From the NCBI RefSeq assembly GCF_003148845.1, contig NZ_QGHA01000001.1:62001-126000 (forward strand): 64,000 nt of DNA, in the 5' to 3' direction. This stretch comes from Mucilaginibacter oryzae (GTDB lineage: Bacteria; Bacteroidota; Bacteroidia; Sphingobacteriales; Sphingobacteriaceae). The position numbers were made by a program, and so were the translations under genes. Below the pieces are notes generated by a model. That model worked only from the letters and a program-made list of their open reading frames with translations. It was not told the origin of the DNA and made no database searches. This document shows, in pieces, positions 35,520 to 45,171 of the stretch (within the stretch, counting starts at the first letter, position 1; every line of letters starts with the position of its first letter).

Positions 35520-38264
35520 TTACTTGGGCGACGGGTTGAAAGAAGGGGTGACGATCACAATCTTGTTTCGGATATAGCCTAATTGCCCGTTCAGGTCTGT
35601 GCCCTGCACCGTAATAGTATAAGTGGAAGGTTTATCGGCACTATAAAATGAAACTATTGCTTTGCCGTCCGCCCCGGTAACAATGTTAGGCTCCCAATGG
35701 ATGGTTGAGCGTTGATCTGTTCCTTTCGGGATAGTTTTTACGGTATATCGTGGGCGATAAAAATCCTTTGGTAAACTGTAAGCTAAAGGTTTATAAATAT
35801 AGATACCCGGTATCTTTTTCATAAATGCGCCATTGCCCGACCTTGTAGTTATTTCAAGAAATACCGGAACGTCCCTGTCCTGGCCCATTAACTTTGACAT
35901 GAAATTCGGATCATAACGCATAGCAAAACGTGAATTGTACATTACTTCAATCCCCAGAATATCCTCGGATGTGAGGTAATGCATATACATACCCGCATCA
36001 AGTCCTAATCTATTAATTTCCACGCCATCTATAAAAAAGTTGACTATATGATTTTTTAAACGATAGGTTATTACTCCCACATTCATGGTTTCGTTAATTC
36101 CGGGAAATTTCTTATTCAGCAAATCATACAAATCCAGTTTTGGATATTTTTCCATATCCTTTTCATCAAGCGTATAATCAGCTTCGCCGGGACCGTTCAG
36201 GTTCTTTGAGTTTTTAATGATGCGTTTATCTTTTATCACCACTTCCTTCAACATCATACCACGCCCCTCTGCTTCTTCCTGTGCCAAATGTTGCGACATC
36301 TTGCTATCGCGATTGTGCAGCAAAAGCGTATCGCTATTTACGTACCATGGCGTGGTTCTGAAAACCGGCGGGTTAAACAACGGTACCTTTAATTCGTCGA
36401 CATTAAGCGACACATTAAAACTGCTTCCGCTTTTTCTCCGTGTTTGAACAATATAAGTTGCAGTATCAATCGGGAACAGCCCTGTAAACTTAAACCTTCC
36501 GTCCTTACCTGTTATAGTATCCTTAATCACTAATGGTTTTTTAGACAGTAGCACCACATTGGCTTTATCAACCGGTTTATTAAAAGCGTTGGTCACAATA
36601 CCGGTTACTTCAAAATCTTTTTGTGCTTCAAATGCAGGCTGTTGAGGCGGATTAAAAATCTGTTTCCAATTACAGCCAATCCAACCCTGAGTAAGTAACA
36701 GGTTATCTAATTCAGTTTCACGCTCCGGTGATCTATCTGCAAAATAATAGCCCGGTTCTTCAATGTACCCTTTAAGGTCTTTACTAAACAGCAAATTGTT
36801 AATTATATTATCGCCAACCGTATCGGTTTTTACCTGATTATCGTCTGTTACCGCCATTGAAAAATTTCCGGCAACCGGTCTGCCGTCGTTATCCGTTACC
36901 TGTAACTGCAAAGCAATGCTGTCATGCGGATTATATTTTTGTTGATCTTGGGTGATATCGATCTTAAGGTTATCATGATGATTGATGTAAACCAGGCGCT
37001 CGTTCAAAGGCTGATTATTTTTATTAAACAACGTGAAATGGGCGATACCTGTTGGAAATATATTTTGCGAAAGGGTTATTAAAAGTTCTCGTTTTTTAAA
37101 AACGAGGTGTGCGCCGTAACAAACGGTACCGCGCGATTGGCCGATCAAATAATAATCTGCAGGGAGCGCCGTATTAGCCCCTACTTTAATACGTAACGAA
37201 TCCTTTGAGAATTTAATGATTTTTAAAACGGTACCTTCCGTATTCACCAACGGCAGCGGGTAAGCCTTTGATAAGCCATTAGCAAAAACCAGTTTTGCGG
37301 TGTATATTTCACCTGGCTGCGGCGTAATTTCAAATGAACCTATACCGAGGTGTGCTGAGTTAAAAGCAACTACTTCCTGTTGCTTACTATCGTATATCCT
37401 GCCGCTCACCTGTATACCTTTGCCGTCCTCGCCAATAGCCTTAAAACCTATTTTTGATTGTACCCCTGCAACGAGCGCGCCTCCTTCAGGCATAAATTGC
37501 AGATCGGTATTTTCTGGACGATTCAGTGTTACCGGTATGGTTAAACTAACCGGTTTTTCTCTGCCGTTTTTCTCCATAACAATTATAGAAAGGTTTTTAG
37601 CTTTAACTTTTTCAGGAACGGTAAAATTCAAATCGAAACTACCATCCACGCCTGTTGCCGTTCTCTTGCGATAAAGCGTATGCCTGCCATCCATTACCCG
37701 CAATTGCAAATCCGCCAATCGTACAGGCTGCCTGCTAAGGTCGGTGAGCAGGATACTGGTTTGGATATTGCTTTTATCAGCCTTAAAACCGGCAACAACC
37801 AGCTGCGCTTTAGTGCCTGAAGACGCGATGTATATGTTTTTATTGTAGATAAAATCAGTTCCGAAGTTCTGCATCCAGTTGGTATAGGCGCGAATGATAT
37901 AATCTCCTTCGGGGATATCGTCTTCATTCAGGATGATATTTCCCCAGGTTAGGCCGGTAATGAGCGGTAACATCAGGCGCTTTACACATGAATCTTGCGC
38001 GTTATCAAGTTCAACATATAATAAACCACTGTGTGCCGATGGTGTAAGATAGCCTGCATCTAATAAGTATCCTTTAAACCAAATAGTATCACCCTGCACA
38101 TAATTTGGTTTATCCGTTTGCAGGTATATCTTTTCAACAGGCAATTGCTTGTCCATATTATTGATACAATCCATGATGGATTCCAACTTAGTTTGGCCCG
38201 CTGCAGAAAGCGCAGCCATAAGTAAAACAGAAAGTAAAAGCTTTCGTATAAAGCCCATAAACAA
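35520..38264 (-). CDS. MG2/carboxypeptidase-regulatory/TonB-plug-like outer-membrane protein without barrel
   Basis: The 914-residue protein has a signal peptide (~1-23, ALSAAGQ). An alpha-2-macroglobulin MG2-type domain opens with PVEKIYLQTDKPNYVQGDTI (~40-60), and further beta-sandwich domains include YNPHDSIALQLQVTD. A carboxypeptidase-regulatory-like segment follows near 545 (VTGIVTNAFNKPVDKANVVL). A TonB-receptor plug-like segment near 700-790 has YDLLNKKFPGIN and VNFFIDGVEINRLG. No 22-strand barrel follows, as only ~110 residues remain after the plug. It is probably a surface or periplasmic protein. I do not know its function. Confidence 0.88.
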   Translation of the reverse strand: MFMGFIRKLLLSVLLMAALSAAGQTKLESIMDCINNMDKQLPVEKIYLQTDKPNYVQGDTIWFKGYLLDAGYLTPSAHSGLLYVELDNAQDSCVKRLMLPLITGLTWGNIILNEDDIPEGDYIIRAYTNWMQNFGTDFIYNKNIYIASSGTKAQLVVAGFKADKSNIQTSILLTDLSRQPVRLADLQLRVMDGRHTLYRKRTATGVDGSFDLNFTVPEKVKAKNLSIIVMEKNGREKPVSLTIPVTLNRPENTDLQFMPEGGALVAGVQSKIGFKAIGEDGKGIQVSGRIYDSKQQEVVAFNSAHLGIGSFEITPQPGEIYTAKLVFANGLSKAYPLPLVNTEGTVLKIIKFSKDSLRIKVGANTALPADYYLIGQSRGTVCYGAHLVFKKRELLITLSQNIFPTGIAHFTLFNKNNQPLNERLVYINHHDNLKIDITQDQQKYNPHDSIALQLQVTDNDGRPVAGNFSMAVTDDNQVKTDTVGDNIINNLLFSKDLKGYIEEPGYYFADRSPERETELDNLLLTQGWIGCNWKQIFNPPQQPAFEAQKDFEVTGIVTNAFNKPVDKANVVLLSKKPLVIKDTITGKDGRFKFTGLFPIDTATYIVQTRRKSGSSFNVSLNVDELKVPLFNPPVFRTTPWYVNSDTLLLHNRDSKMSQHLAQEEAEGRGMMLKEVVIKDKRIIKNSKNLNGPGEADYTLDEKDMEKYPKLDLYDLLNKKFPGINETMNVGVITYRLKNHIVNFFIDGVEINRLGLDAGMYMHYLTSEDILGIEVMYNSRFAMRYDPNFMSKLMGQDRDVPVFLEITTRSGNGAFMKKIPGIYIYKPLAYSLPKDFYRPRYTVKTIPKGTDQRSTIHWEPNIVTGADGKAIVSFYSADKPSTYTITVQGTDLNGQLGYIRNKIVIVTPSFNPSPK

Positions 38265-38471
38265 GGTAGATTTCAGGTTTTGATAAATTTAAGAATAATT
38301 GTTAAATCAGATTAATTAATGTAAAACCCTCAGATTTTAATAGCAATTTCAAGGCAAAAAAGTCTCTTAGATTCTGAGAGGAGTTTGATTGCGGTAGCTA
38401 AATTGCCCCTAAAGTATGCCGTTTTAAGTCTATATGCTGATTATCAGCATCCACATTATGAATTTGGGCAT

Positions 38472-38503
38472 AAAAAAAGCCCTTCATTTTCATGAAGGGC
38501 TTT
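38472..38503 (-). terminator. Terminator downstream of tRNA-His
   Basis: The stem pairs AAAGCCCTTCA with TGAAGGGCTTT and ends in a T-run on the minus strand, just beyond the tRNA 3' end. Confidence 0.8.
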
Positions 38504-38506
38504 CGG

Positions 38507-38581
38507 GGTAAGCAATGGGGCTCGAACCCACGACCCCCAGAACCACAATCTGGTGCTCTAACCAACTGAGCTATGCCTACC
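38507..38581 (-). tRNA. tRNA-His (GTG anticodon)
   Basis: The minus strand folds into a full cloverleaf. The 7-bp acceptor stem is GTAGGCA/TGCTTAC, the D-stem is GCTC/GAGC, the anticodon loop reads TTGTGGT with anticodon GTG, and the T-arm carries TTCGAGC. The extra G at position -1, the identity element of tRNA-His, is encoded at 38581 and faces C73 at 38507. The CCA end is not fully encoded. Confidence 0.96.
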
Positions 38582-38700
38582 GTTTGTTTGGGTGTGCAAA
38601 AATAGAAATCTCCCCGGTATTTGCAAACTCTTTTTTAAAATTACATTAAGCTTACCCATTTTATTTAGAACGATTACAGTTAATAGGTAGCTTTGTAACT

Positions 38701-40800
38701 ATGGCAGAGCAACTGATAGAACTGAACGTAACGGGCATGCACTGTAATAACTGTGCCATGTCTGTCCATAAATTCCTCGAAAAAAAGGGCTTACATAATA
38801 TCCTGGTAGATTTTGCCGGTGAAGAGGTAAAATTCTCCACCGATAACGAGAGCCAACTCCCCGAAGTAATTAAAGGGATAGAAAATTTGGGGTTTAAAGT
38901 TGTTGAAGACATCAGCAACCATTCAGTGCCGTTTTATGAGCGTGTAGAAAACAAACTTATCTTCTGCGCCATATTTACCGCGCCGCTTTTGCTGCACATG
39001 GTGTTGCCCTGGCATTTTTTACACCATTCTGTTGTGCAGTTATTGCTGTGCCTGCCCGTTTTTTTAGTGGGTTGCGCGCATTTTGGTAAAAGCGCCATCA
39101 GTTCCATAAAAGGCGGCATCCCTAATATGGATGTGCTGATTTTTGTGGGGTCAACATCGGCCTTTGTTTACAGCCTGATAGGTACCGTTCAAAACCTTGG
39201 CGCGCAATACCAGTTTTACGAAACCTGTGCCACCATCATCACGCTGGTGTTGCTGGGTAATGTGTTTGAAAAACGCTCGGTTAATCAAACTACATCGGCT
39301 GTTAAAGATCTGATTAAATTTCAGCAGGTAAATGCCAACCGTATGGTTAACGGCAGCGTTGAGGCGATCGACGCGCGCGAAGTGCGCCCGGGCGATACCC
39401 TGCTGGTAAACCAGGGCGACAAAATTCCGGTTGATGGCGAGATCCTTTCGGGCCAGGGTTCGGTTGATGAAGCGATGCTTACCGGCGAAAGCCTGCCTGT
39501 TGAAAAACAAAAATATGATAAGGTTATTGGCGGTACCTTGCTGGTTAACGGCAACTTCCATATGCTGGTAACAAAGGTTGGGGCAAATACCATACTATCG
39601 CAAATTATTGATTTGATGAAAAAAGCCCAGGCAGCTAAGCCGCCCGTGCAAAAACTGGGAGATAAGGTTGCCGCGGTATTTGTGCCGGCGGTGATATTAA
39701 TAGCGCTGCTTACTTTTGTGCTTACGTATTTTGTGGGCAACGCGGGCTTTCAGCATGCTATGATGAATGCCATTGCCGTACTGGTAATTTCGTGCCCCTG
39801 CGCTATGGGGCTTGCCACGCCAACAGCCGTTATGGTAGGCCTGGGGAGGGCCGCTAAAAACGGCATCCTGGTAAAAGGCGGCGATACCATTGAAGCGGTT
39901 GCCAACACCAAATATGTGGTTTTTGATAAAACGGGTACCCTCACTACCGGGAAATTTACGGTGAACGAAATAAGCATTGAGGACGGGGCCGATATTGAGC
40001 ACATCAGGGGCATGATTACCGCGATTGAAGAACGCTCAAACCACCCGATAGCCAAATCGCTGGTGAATGGTTTGAAAGGCTTACCGCAACACAAACTCAT
40101 TTTAAAACTTGTTATAGAAGAAAAAGGCCTGGGTATGCGCGCCGAAGATGTGTATGGCAACCATTACTTTTTAGGCACAGCAAAAACCAATAATGATCAT
40201 TTTAACCTTGCACTGTATAAAAACCAGGTATTAATAGCCAAAATTGCCGTAGACGACCAGATAAAACCCGAAGCCGTATCTTTGATAGCCCAACTCAAAA
40301 AAATGGGTATAACTCCTGTGCTGCTAAGCGGCGATAAAAAAGACCGTTGCCTTAATGTAGCCAGGCATTTAGGCATTATGGAGGTACAGGCCGAAAAATT
40401 GCCCGACGAAAAGCTTGGGGTAATTGACGTTTACAAAAAGAAAGGCAAAACCATTATGATAGGCGATGGCATTAATGATGCCCCTGCCCTAACCCATGCC
40501 GACGTTGGCATATCCATGAACGATGCCAGCCAGGTAGCCATCCAATCGGCCAGCGTGGTATTGCTGAATACTGATCTGAATTCGGTGGTCAAATTCCTGC
40601 GGATTAGCAAACACACGCTGCTCACTATCAAACAAAACCTTTTCTGGGCCTTCGCCTATAACATCATAGCCATACCGGTGGCGGCCATGGGCTTCCTTAA
40701 CCCGATGGTTGGCGCGCTCACCATGGCATTTTCGGATGTGGTGGTGATTGGTAATTCATTGAGGTTGAAGATAAAGAAGGTTGGCCCCCCGGCCCCCTGA
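38701..40800 (+). CDS. copA: Copper-translocating P-type ATPase
   Basis: The 699-residue protein has one N-terminal HMA metal-binding domain with the GMHCNNC motif (Cys15, Cys18). Eight membrane helices surround the P1B signature SCPCAMG (CPC near 365-367). The phosphorylation site DKTGTLT has Asp409, and the hinge is [10 protein letters not shown]. The CPC/N/M pattern is that of Cu+ exporters (P1B-1). It moves copper from cytosol to periplasm. The HP dipeptide appears in [10 protein letters not shown] of the nucleotide domain. The last codons run into the G/C-rich repeat element at 40785, so the C-terminus (GPPAP) is partly repeat-derived. No copper regulator or chaperone is adjacent. Confidence 0.95.
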   Translation: MAEQLIELNVTGMHCNNCAMSVHKFLEKKGLHNILVDFAGEEVKFSTDNESQLPEVIKGIENLGFKVVEDISNHSVPFYERVENKLIFCAIFTAPLLLHMVLPWHFLHHSVVQLLLCLPVFLVGCAHFGKSAISSIKGGIPNMDVLIFVGSTSAFVYSLIGTVQNLGAQYQFYETCATIITLVLLGNVFEKRSVNQTTSAVKDLIKFQQVNANRMVNGSVEAIDAREVRPGDTLLVNQGDKIPVDGEILSGQGSVDEAMLTGESLPVEKQKYDKVIGGTLLVNGNFHMLVTKVGANTILSQIIDLMKKAQAAKPPVQKLGDKVAAVFVPAVILIALLTFVLTYFVGNAGFQHAMMNAIAVLVISCPCAMGLATPTAVMVGLGRAAKNGILVKGGDTIEAVANTKYVVFDKTGTLTTGKFTVNEISIEDGADIEHIRGMITAIEERSNHPIAKSLVNGLKGLPQHKLILKLVIEEKGLGMRAEDVYGNHYFLGTAKTNNDHFNLALYKNQVLIAKIAVDDQIKPEAVSLIAQLKKMGITPVLLSGDKKDRCLNVARHLGIMEVQAEKLPDEKLGVIDVYKKKGKTIMIGDGINDAPALTHADVGISMNDASQVAIQSASVVLLNTDLNSVVKFLRISKHTLLTIKQNLFWAFAYNIIAIPVAAMGFLNPMVGALTMAFSDVVVIGNSLRLKIKKVGPPAP

Positions 40801-40872
40801 AGGGGGAGTATTTAGTGCAGTTGCCTATCCAAACTATTTATTGGTTCCCCCTTTAGGGGGTTAGGGGGCTTT
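40785..40872. repeat. REP-like palindromic repeat element
   Basis: Two G/C-rich arms (GGCCCCCTGAAGGGGGAG and CCCCCTTTAGGGGGTTAGGGGGC) flank about 40 bp of ordinary sequence. Each arm folds on itself, and the arms can also pair. The element covers the 3' end of copA and almost reaches the rnhA start. Related elements lie at 48101 and 51905. Confidence 0.65.
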
Positions 40873-40886
40873 ACTATATTTGCTTC

Positions 40887-41357
40887 ATGATTGAAATTTT
40901 TACTGACGGAGCTTCGAGCGGTAACCCGGGACCGGGTGGATATGGTGTAATATTGCGCTCCGGACAGCATTACAAAGAACTTTCGGAGGGTTTCCGCAAA
41001 ACCACCAATAACCGTATGGAGCTGCTGGCGGTAATAAAAGGCCTGGAGGCGCTCAAAACTCCCGGCCAGGATGTAATTGTGTTTTCAGATTCTAAATACG
41101 TTATCGACGCTATTGAAAAGCGATGGCTTAACGGATGGGTAGCCAAAGGTTTTGCAGGTAAAAAAAACAAAGATTTGTGGATGCGCTACTTAGAAATAAG
41201 CAAACTTCATAAAGTAAAATTTAACTGGGTTCGCGGCCATAACGGTCACCCCGAAAATGAGCGTTGCGACCAGTTGGCGGTAGCCGCCGGCAAACGCACG
41301 CCTTTACTTATCGATAGTGTTTTTGAGGCCGAGCATGCAAAGGCCGGGATGTTATAA
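40887..41357 (+). CDS. rnhA: Ribonuclease HI
   Basis: The 156-residue protein is the standard RNase HI length. It has the catalytic Asp7 in EIFTDGASSGNPGPGG, the Glu in NNRMELLAVIKGLEAL, the Asp in FSDSKYVIDAI, and the basic-protrusion region with WVRGHNGHPENERCDQLA. It degrades RNA in RNA-DNA hybrids such as Okazaki primers and R-loops. It stands alone, 86 bp after copA. Confidence 0.96.
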   Translation: MIEIFTDGASSGNPGPGGYGVILRSGQHYKELSEGFRKTTNNRMELLAVIKGLEALKTPGQDVIVFSDSKYVIDAIEKRWLNGWVAKGFAGKKNKDLWMRYLEISKLHKVKFNWVRGHNGHPENERCDQLAVAAGKRTPLLIDSVFEAEHAKAGML

Positions 41358-41387
41358 ACCAGCCCAACCATTCCCCAATCAACTTAA

Positions 41388-41882
41388 TCAACCATTCGCC
41401 AATTCGATAACCTGCAAATCCTTGATTTTATCGCCATCGATATTAAACCGCATGAGTGTTTGTACCTTATGCCAGCCCTGCTTACCCGCCGCTCCGGGAT
41501 TCAGGTGAAGACACCCGATGCTTTTATCAAACTTTACTTTCAGGATATGCGAATGCCCGGTAATAAATAATTTAGGCGGATTCAGATAAATCTCCTTCTT
41601 TACCGCGGGCGCATACTTACCGGGATAGCCGCCGATATGCGTTATCCATACGTCAACATCTTCGCATTTAAAGCGCAAATGCTCGGGGTAAACCGCACGT
41701 ACATCTTTGTCATCGATATTGCCATATACACCTTTTAAAGGCTTAAAAGCGGCGAGTTTATCAGCCAGTTCAATAGTGCCAAAATCGCCGGCATGCCAAA
41801 TCTCGTCGCAGTTTTCAAAATGTTTAAAAACGGCGTCGTCAAGGTTGCTGTGGGTGTCGGAGATGAGGCCAATGCGGGTCAT
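41388..41882 (-). CDS. YfcE/MJ0936-type metallophosphodiesterase
   Basis: From the Met at 41882 (MTRIGLISDTHSN) the protein is 164 residues. Eight extra residues are possible from 41906. The calcineurin-like metal motifs are all present: DTHSN, HAGDFG, YGNID, ITHIGGYPGKY and FITGHSH. The family consists of small Mn-dependent phosphodiesterases of unknown physiological substrate. The gene lies close behind trmN6 (41920) on the same strand, so the two are probably co-transcribed. Confidence 0.93.
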   Translation of the reverse strand: MTRIGLISDTHSNLDDAVFKHFENCDEIWHAGDFGTIELADKLAAFKPLKGVYGNIDDKDVRAVYPEHLRFKCEDVDVWITHIGGYPGKYAPAVKKEIYLNPPKLFITGHSHILKVKFDKSIGCLHLNPGAAGKQGWHKVQTLMRFNIDGDKIKDLQVIELANG

Positions 41883-41919
41883 AGGGTATTTGTTTATGCC
41901 CGGCAAATATAAGGCAGCT

Positions 41920-42624
41920 TTAAAATATCGTCAGGAAATCTTTTAACAGTGCCCTGTATTGGGGATTGTAAATTTTGTGACCGTCGTAAATAATAAGTTC
42001 GTCGTTGATCAATGGCGTTTCCTGCATCCCGAAACTTAATATTTCGCGATGGGGGGCATCGGTACTGAACGAACGGATGGTCATTATTTTTTGCAGATGA
42101 AGATAATGTTGCCGGGCTATAGTTTTCACCAGCCCGGCGGTATCAGTAGGAAGGATTAGCCATAATGCCCCGTTGGCGGTAAGCCTCGCGGCCACTTTGT
42201 CTATCATCGATGCAAAAAATCCCCGCGGCGCATGTTTGGCCAGGTTAAGTTTCTCGCCCGGCGATTGCAGGGAATTGATATAGAATGGCGGGTTTGAAAC
42301 AATAAGATTGTATTTCCTTTCGGGATATAGATTAAAAAACTCTTCAAATCCTAAGGGATGACAGGTTAGCCTATTGACAAAGGGCGAATTTTTGAAGTTT
42401 TCGGCGGATGTAAGCGCTGCCTGTTCATCAATTTCAACGGCATCAATATGAGCACCGGGAAAACGTTGAGCAAGCATCATGGCTATTACGCCTGTTCCGG
42501 TGCCTATATCAAGGATGTTTAAAGGATCATTTGCCGTAGCCGTTGCACCAAGCAATACGCCATCGGTATTGATTTTCATGGCGCAACCGGTTTGATCTAC
42601 ATTGAATTGCTTAAAACGGAACAT
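41920..42624 (-). CDS. trmN6: tRNA1(Val) adenine-37 N6-methyltransferase
   Basis: The 234-residue protein is a class I methyltransferase. It has the SAM-binding motif ILDIGTGTGVIAMMLAQR (~35-52) and the N6-adenine catalytic motif SNPPFYIN (~110). The N-terminal FRFKQFNVDQ...CAMKINTDGVLLGA pattern is specific for YfiC/TrmN6. It methylates A37 of tRNA-Val. Length and motifs agree with the family. Confidence 0.93.
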   Translation of the reverse strand: MFRFKQFNVDQTGCAMKINTDGVLLGATATANDPLNILDIGTGTGVIAMMLAQRFPGAHIDAVEIDEQAALTSAENFKNSPFVNRLTCHPLGFEEFFNLYPERKYNLIVSNPPFYINSLQSPGEKLNLAKHAPRGFFASMIDKVAARLTANGALWLILPTDTAGLVKTIARQHYLHLQKIMTIRSFSTDAPHREILSFGMQETPLINDELIIYDGHKIYNPQYRALLKDFLTIF

Positions 42625-43029
42625 GTATACCCGGATTGTCTTTGCAGGTTGAAAAGCGCATCTGTCGGGCTAATTGTTCCTAACAATATTTATCCTAACA
42701 TACCAGCACCGGCCGCTCATTTGCCGCGGAGGCTGTTACTTTTTATCCTGGCACAAAAATAACCAAAAAGTCAAGACAGCAAAGAGCTTCATCCCGTATG
42801 AGCTATCCCAGTCGTTTTTCCGCAGGCCGCCAATCGTTCTTGGGCGAGTTATTTAAGATCGTCTTTAAAAATCGGTGCAATCAAAAAATCATTAAAAATC
42901 AGCCAAACGAAAAATCGGTGTAATCAAAAACCAATCGGTGCAATCAAAAAAAAAATCAACGGCACCTGCTGACATAGGGCTGTCATTAGCCAGCCGTTAC
43001 TTTACATCATCAAACAAAAACACAACACT
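42625..43029. other. Intergenic stretch with short direct repeats
   Basis: There is no credible gene. Three near-identical copies of ATCGGTGYAATCAAAAA lie at 42871, 42914 and 42934. The 60-codon plus frame at 42674 overlaps no known pattern and is not called. Confidence 0.5.
42871..42950. repeat. Three copies of a 17-bp AT-rich direct repeat
   Basis: Copies of ATCGGTGCAATCAAAAA start at 42871, 42914 (one T for C change) and 42934. Spacing is irregular (43 and 20 bp), so it is neither a CRISPR nor a regular tandem array. Confidence 0.6.
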
Positions 43030-43527
43030 ATGGATACTTTAAAATCGTTATTGAAAGAGATGGAACAGGAAGCTCAAACTACCGAAAAAATGCTGAGCCG
43101 TATACCTGATGATAAATACCAGTGGAAACCCCATCCCAAAAGTATGACCATCGAGCAACTTTCAACACACATTGCCGAACTGCCCACCTGGGTTACCATT
43201 ACATTGACTACCGACGGATTGGATTTTGCAGTTACACCTTACCAGCCAAAAAAAGTTGCTGACACCGCTGAACTGTTGAAGTTTTTTGAAGATTCGCTGG
43301 CTGATGGATACGCGAGTTTGCAAAAGGCCGACATAAACACTTTTGACCAGATCTGGACTTTACGCAACGGCGATCAAATCCTAACGGAGCGCACCAGGGC
43401 TGAAGTGATCAGGATGACTTATTGCCAGATTGTACACCACCGCGCGCAGCTGGGCGTGTACTTAAGATTGCTGGATATCCCCATTCCGGGAAGCTACGGT
43501 CCAAGCGCGGACGAACTGGGACTTTAA
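43030..43527 (+). CDS. DinB/YfiT-family protein
   Basis: The 165-residue protein is a four-helix bundle of the DinB_2 type. Metal-ligand histidines are positioned as in the family, in QLSTHIAEL (His47) and in QIVHHRAQLGVYLRL near residue 137. KYQWKPHPKSMTIEQL matches the conserved entry to helix 2. Many relatives are metal-dependent thiol transferases, but the substrate here is unknown. It ends before a bidirectional hairpin. Confidence 0.92.
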   Translation: MDTLKSLLKEMEQEAQTTEKMLSRIPDDKYQWKPHPKSMTIEQLSTHIAELPTWVTITLTTDGLDFAVTPYQPKKVADTAELLKFFEDSLADGYASLQKADINTFDQIWTLRNGDQILTERTRAEVIRMTYCQIVHHRAQLGVYLRLLDIPIPGSYGPSADELGL

Positions 43528-43568
43528 AGTACCCCTACCCTGCTTTAACCTTGAAAAATAAAACCATC

Positions 43569-43604
43569 AAAAGCAAGGTCGGCATTTGCGGGCCTTGCTT
43601 TTAA
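43569..43604. terminator. Bidirectional terminator
   Basis: A perfect 10-bp stem (AAAAGCAAGG/CCTTGCTTTT) has a 14-base loop. It lies between the convergent dinB-like gene and the 72-residue membrane protein gene and can serve both. Confidence 0.75.
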
Positions 43605-43614
43605 TGGGCAAGCA

Positions 43615-43833
43615 CTATCCACGGTGCTTCGATAGTTTGCCGGTATTAATTTCTTCCAGGAAACCATTTTCGTTAATAGCATAACGGGCTTCAGAGGTAT
43701 CGGTATCTATCTTGTAATTTACGGTCTTTACTTTTTTGTTCCTGAACCTTTTGCCGAAGATGAACATTGGCAAAACGAAAACCGCAAGCAGGACTACAAC
43801 TTGTAACAGGGTTGTGTACATAACATTCAACAT
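43615..43833 (-). CDS. Small single-helix membrane protein of unknown function
   Basis: The 72-residue protein has one membrane helix (~8-27, LLQVVVLLAVFVLPMFIFG). A basic stretch follows (KRFRNKKVK), then a soluble tail with RYAINENGFLEEI. The charged stop-transfer signal, clean termination just before a hairpin and Bacteroidota-like codon use support a real gene. An alternative start is the Met at residue 5. No family is recognised. Confidence 0.65.
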   Translation of the reverse strand: MLNVMYTTLLQVVVLLAVFVLPMFIFGKRFRNKKVKTVNYKIDTDTSEARYAINENGFLEEINTGKLSKHRG

Positions 43834-44340
43834 AAATTTAAGGTCTGATTGGTACTTTTATAACGTTATCAGGAGAAATTTGGTTTACCCTTTGGCGTTA
43901 TAATTATACAAATCATTGCGCACATATAGCTAATTGTGTGCCATATATTTATTTGACGCTTCTTATTGTGTAAAAATTACACTTACATATACATTTAACT
44001 GATTTTCAATAAAGTATTTAAACCTTTAATCACTTTAATATTTAAACACCCGAAGATTTTGAAAAAGATAACAAAGCATATAACTTAATGACTTTGGTTC
44101 AGCAATAAACTATAGTTTTTTATCAGGTACCGATAACGCAATCAGCGAGTTTTAGGGCAAAAAATTGAAAAATATTTTTCATTGTAGCCATAAAAAGCTG
44201 CACGGACGATGGGTTGAGGAAAATATTGTACGCTTTGCAGTACAAAAAACAATACCGTGTGTAGCTGCTTTTTATTTTAACCAAAGTTTTCCCCTGCTGC
44301 TCCGTTTAAATAGCTTTTTGTTGTTGCGATAGAATAACTT
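43834..44340. other. Intergenic stretch with a long imperfect hairpin
   Basis: About 500 bp hold no credible frame. The only structure is the hairpin described at 44192-44273. The rest is AT-rich. Confidence 0.5.
44192..44273 (+). ncRNA. Candidate structured RNA or remnant inverted repeat
   Basis: The arms AAAAAGC-TGCACGG (44192-44205) and CCGTGTG-TAGCT-GCTTTTT (44255-44273) pair over 14 bp around a 5-base bulge, counting G-U pairs. Inside, TTGTAC (44226) pairs with GTACAA (44240). The 3' arm ends in TTTTTATTTT, as a terminator would. There is no match to a known family that I can name. Confidence 0.25.
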
Positions 44341-45171
44341 TTATAAACTATAAAATGCCGCCGCGTTGCCGCCGAAAAACAATTCCCTTTCAGCAACCGA
44401 TAATCTTTCAGCATAGAGATCCATCACTTCCATTGTTTTTTCGTATCCGCCGGCCAGCAAACATACCGGCCAATCAGAGCCAAACATTACGCGTTTAGTT
44501 CCAAAAGCATTGAACGCGATCTCGATATAGGGGATGAAATTGACTGCCGGGGTATTATCCCAGTCTGCTTCGGTAAGCAGGGCCGATACCTTGCAGTAAA
44601 CGTTAGGATAAACGGCCAGCTTTTCGATGTCCTGCTTCCAGCCATCAATTTTGCCTGCTTTAATATAGGGTTTGGCCATATGATCTAGCACAAACTTGTT
44701 TTCCGGAAATTCGGCTACCAGCTGCGCGGCGTACGGCAGGTGGTTCGGGAAAATCAGGATATCATAAGTATAACCATGTTTTGCTAAAGCGGCTATGCCT
44801 CTTTTAAAAGCCGGGTTAAGCATGTATCGTTCATCAGGCTCGCCTTGCAGAATGTGGCGGAAACCTTTCAGCTTTTCATATCTTTTAAAATGATGCAGCC
44901 GGTCTTCCAGGTCATCAGCTTGAAGATCAATCCAGCCCACTACGCCTTTGATAAAAGGGTTAACAGAAGCCAGACCAAGCAGGAACTCGGTTTCTTTTTC
45001 CGACTGATCGGCCTGAACGGCTACTGAACCATCTATGCCGTGTTGTTGCAATACAGGTAACAGGTCTTCCGGATAAAAATCCCGACCTATTACCTGCATA
45101 TCCGGTGTAATCCAACTGTCTCTTACCGGATTGTATTGCCAAAAATGCTGGTGCGCATCAATTTTTAGCAT
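44341..45171 (-). CDS. Amidohydrolase family 2, probable L-fuconolactonase
   Basis: The 276-residue TIM-barrel protein opens with the metal-binding DAHQHFW (5-11), contains FVLDHMAKPYI, and closes with the conserved GSDWPVCLL. These are COG3618 features shared with L-fuconolactonase and L-rhamnonolactonase. It would hydrolyse L-fucono-lactone to L-fuconate. The gene overlaps the FAH-family gene by 14 bp and ends the fucose operon. Confidence 0.9.
   Translation of the reverse strand: MLKIDAHQHFWQYNPVRDSWITPDMQVIGRDFYPEDLLPVLQQHGIDGSVAVQADQSEKETEFLLGLASVNPFIKGVVGWIDLQADDLEDRLHHFKRYEKLKGFRHILQGEPDERYMLNPAFKRGIAALAKHGYTYDILIFPNHLPYAAQLVAEFPENKFVLDHMAKPYIKAGKIDGWKQDIEKLAVYPNVYCKVSALLTEADWDNTPAVNFIPYIEIAFNAFGTKRVMFGSDWPVCLLAGGYEKTMEVMDLYAERLSVAERELFFGGNAAAFYSL

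Noticed and set aside
42674..42856. 60-codon plus-strand frame as a gene
   Set aside because: It has no recognisable motif, and the composition is not typical of coding DNA here.
42871..42950. CRISPR array
   Set aside because: There are only three 17-bp copies with unequal 20-43 bp spacing, and no cas genes.
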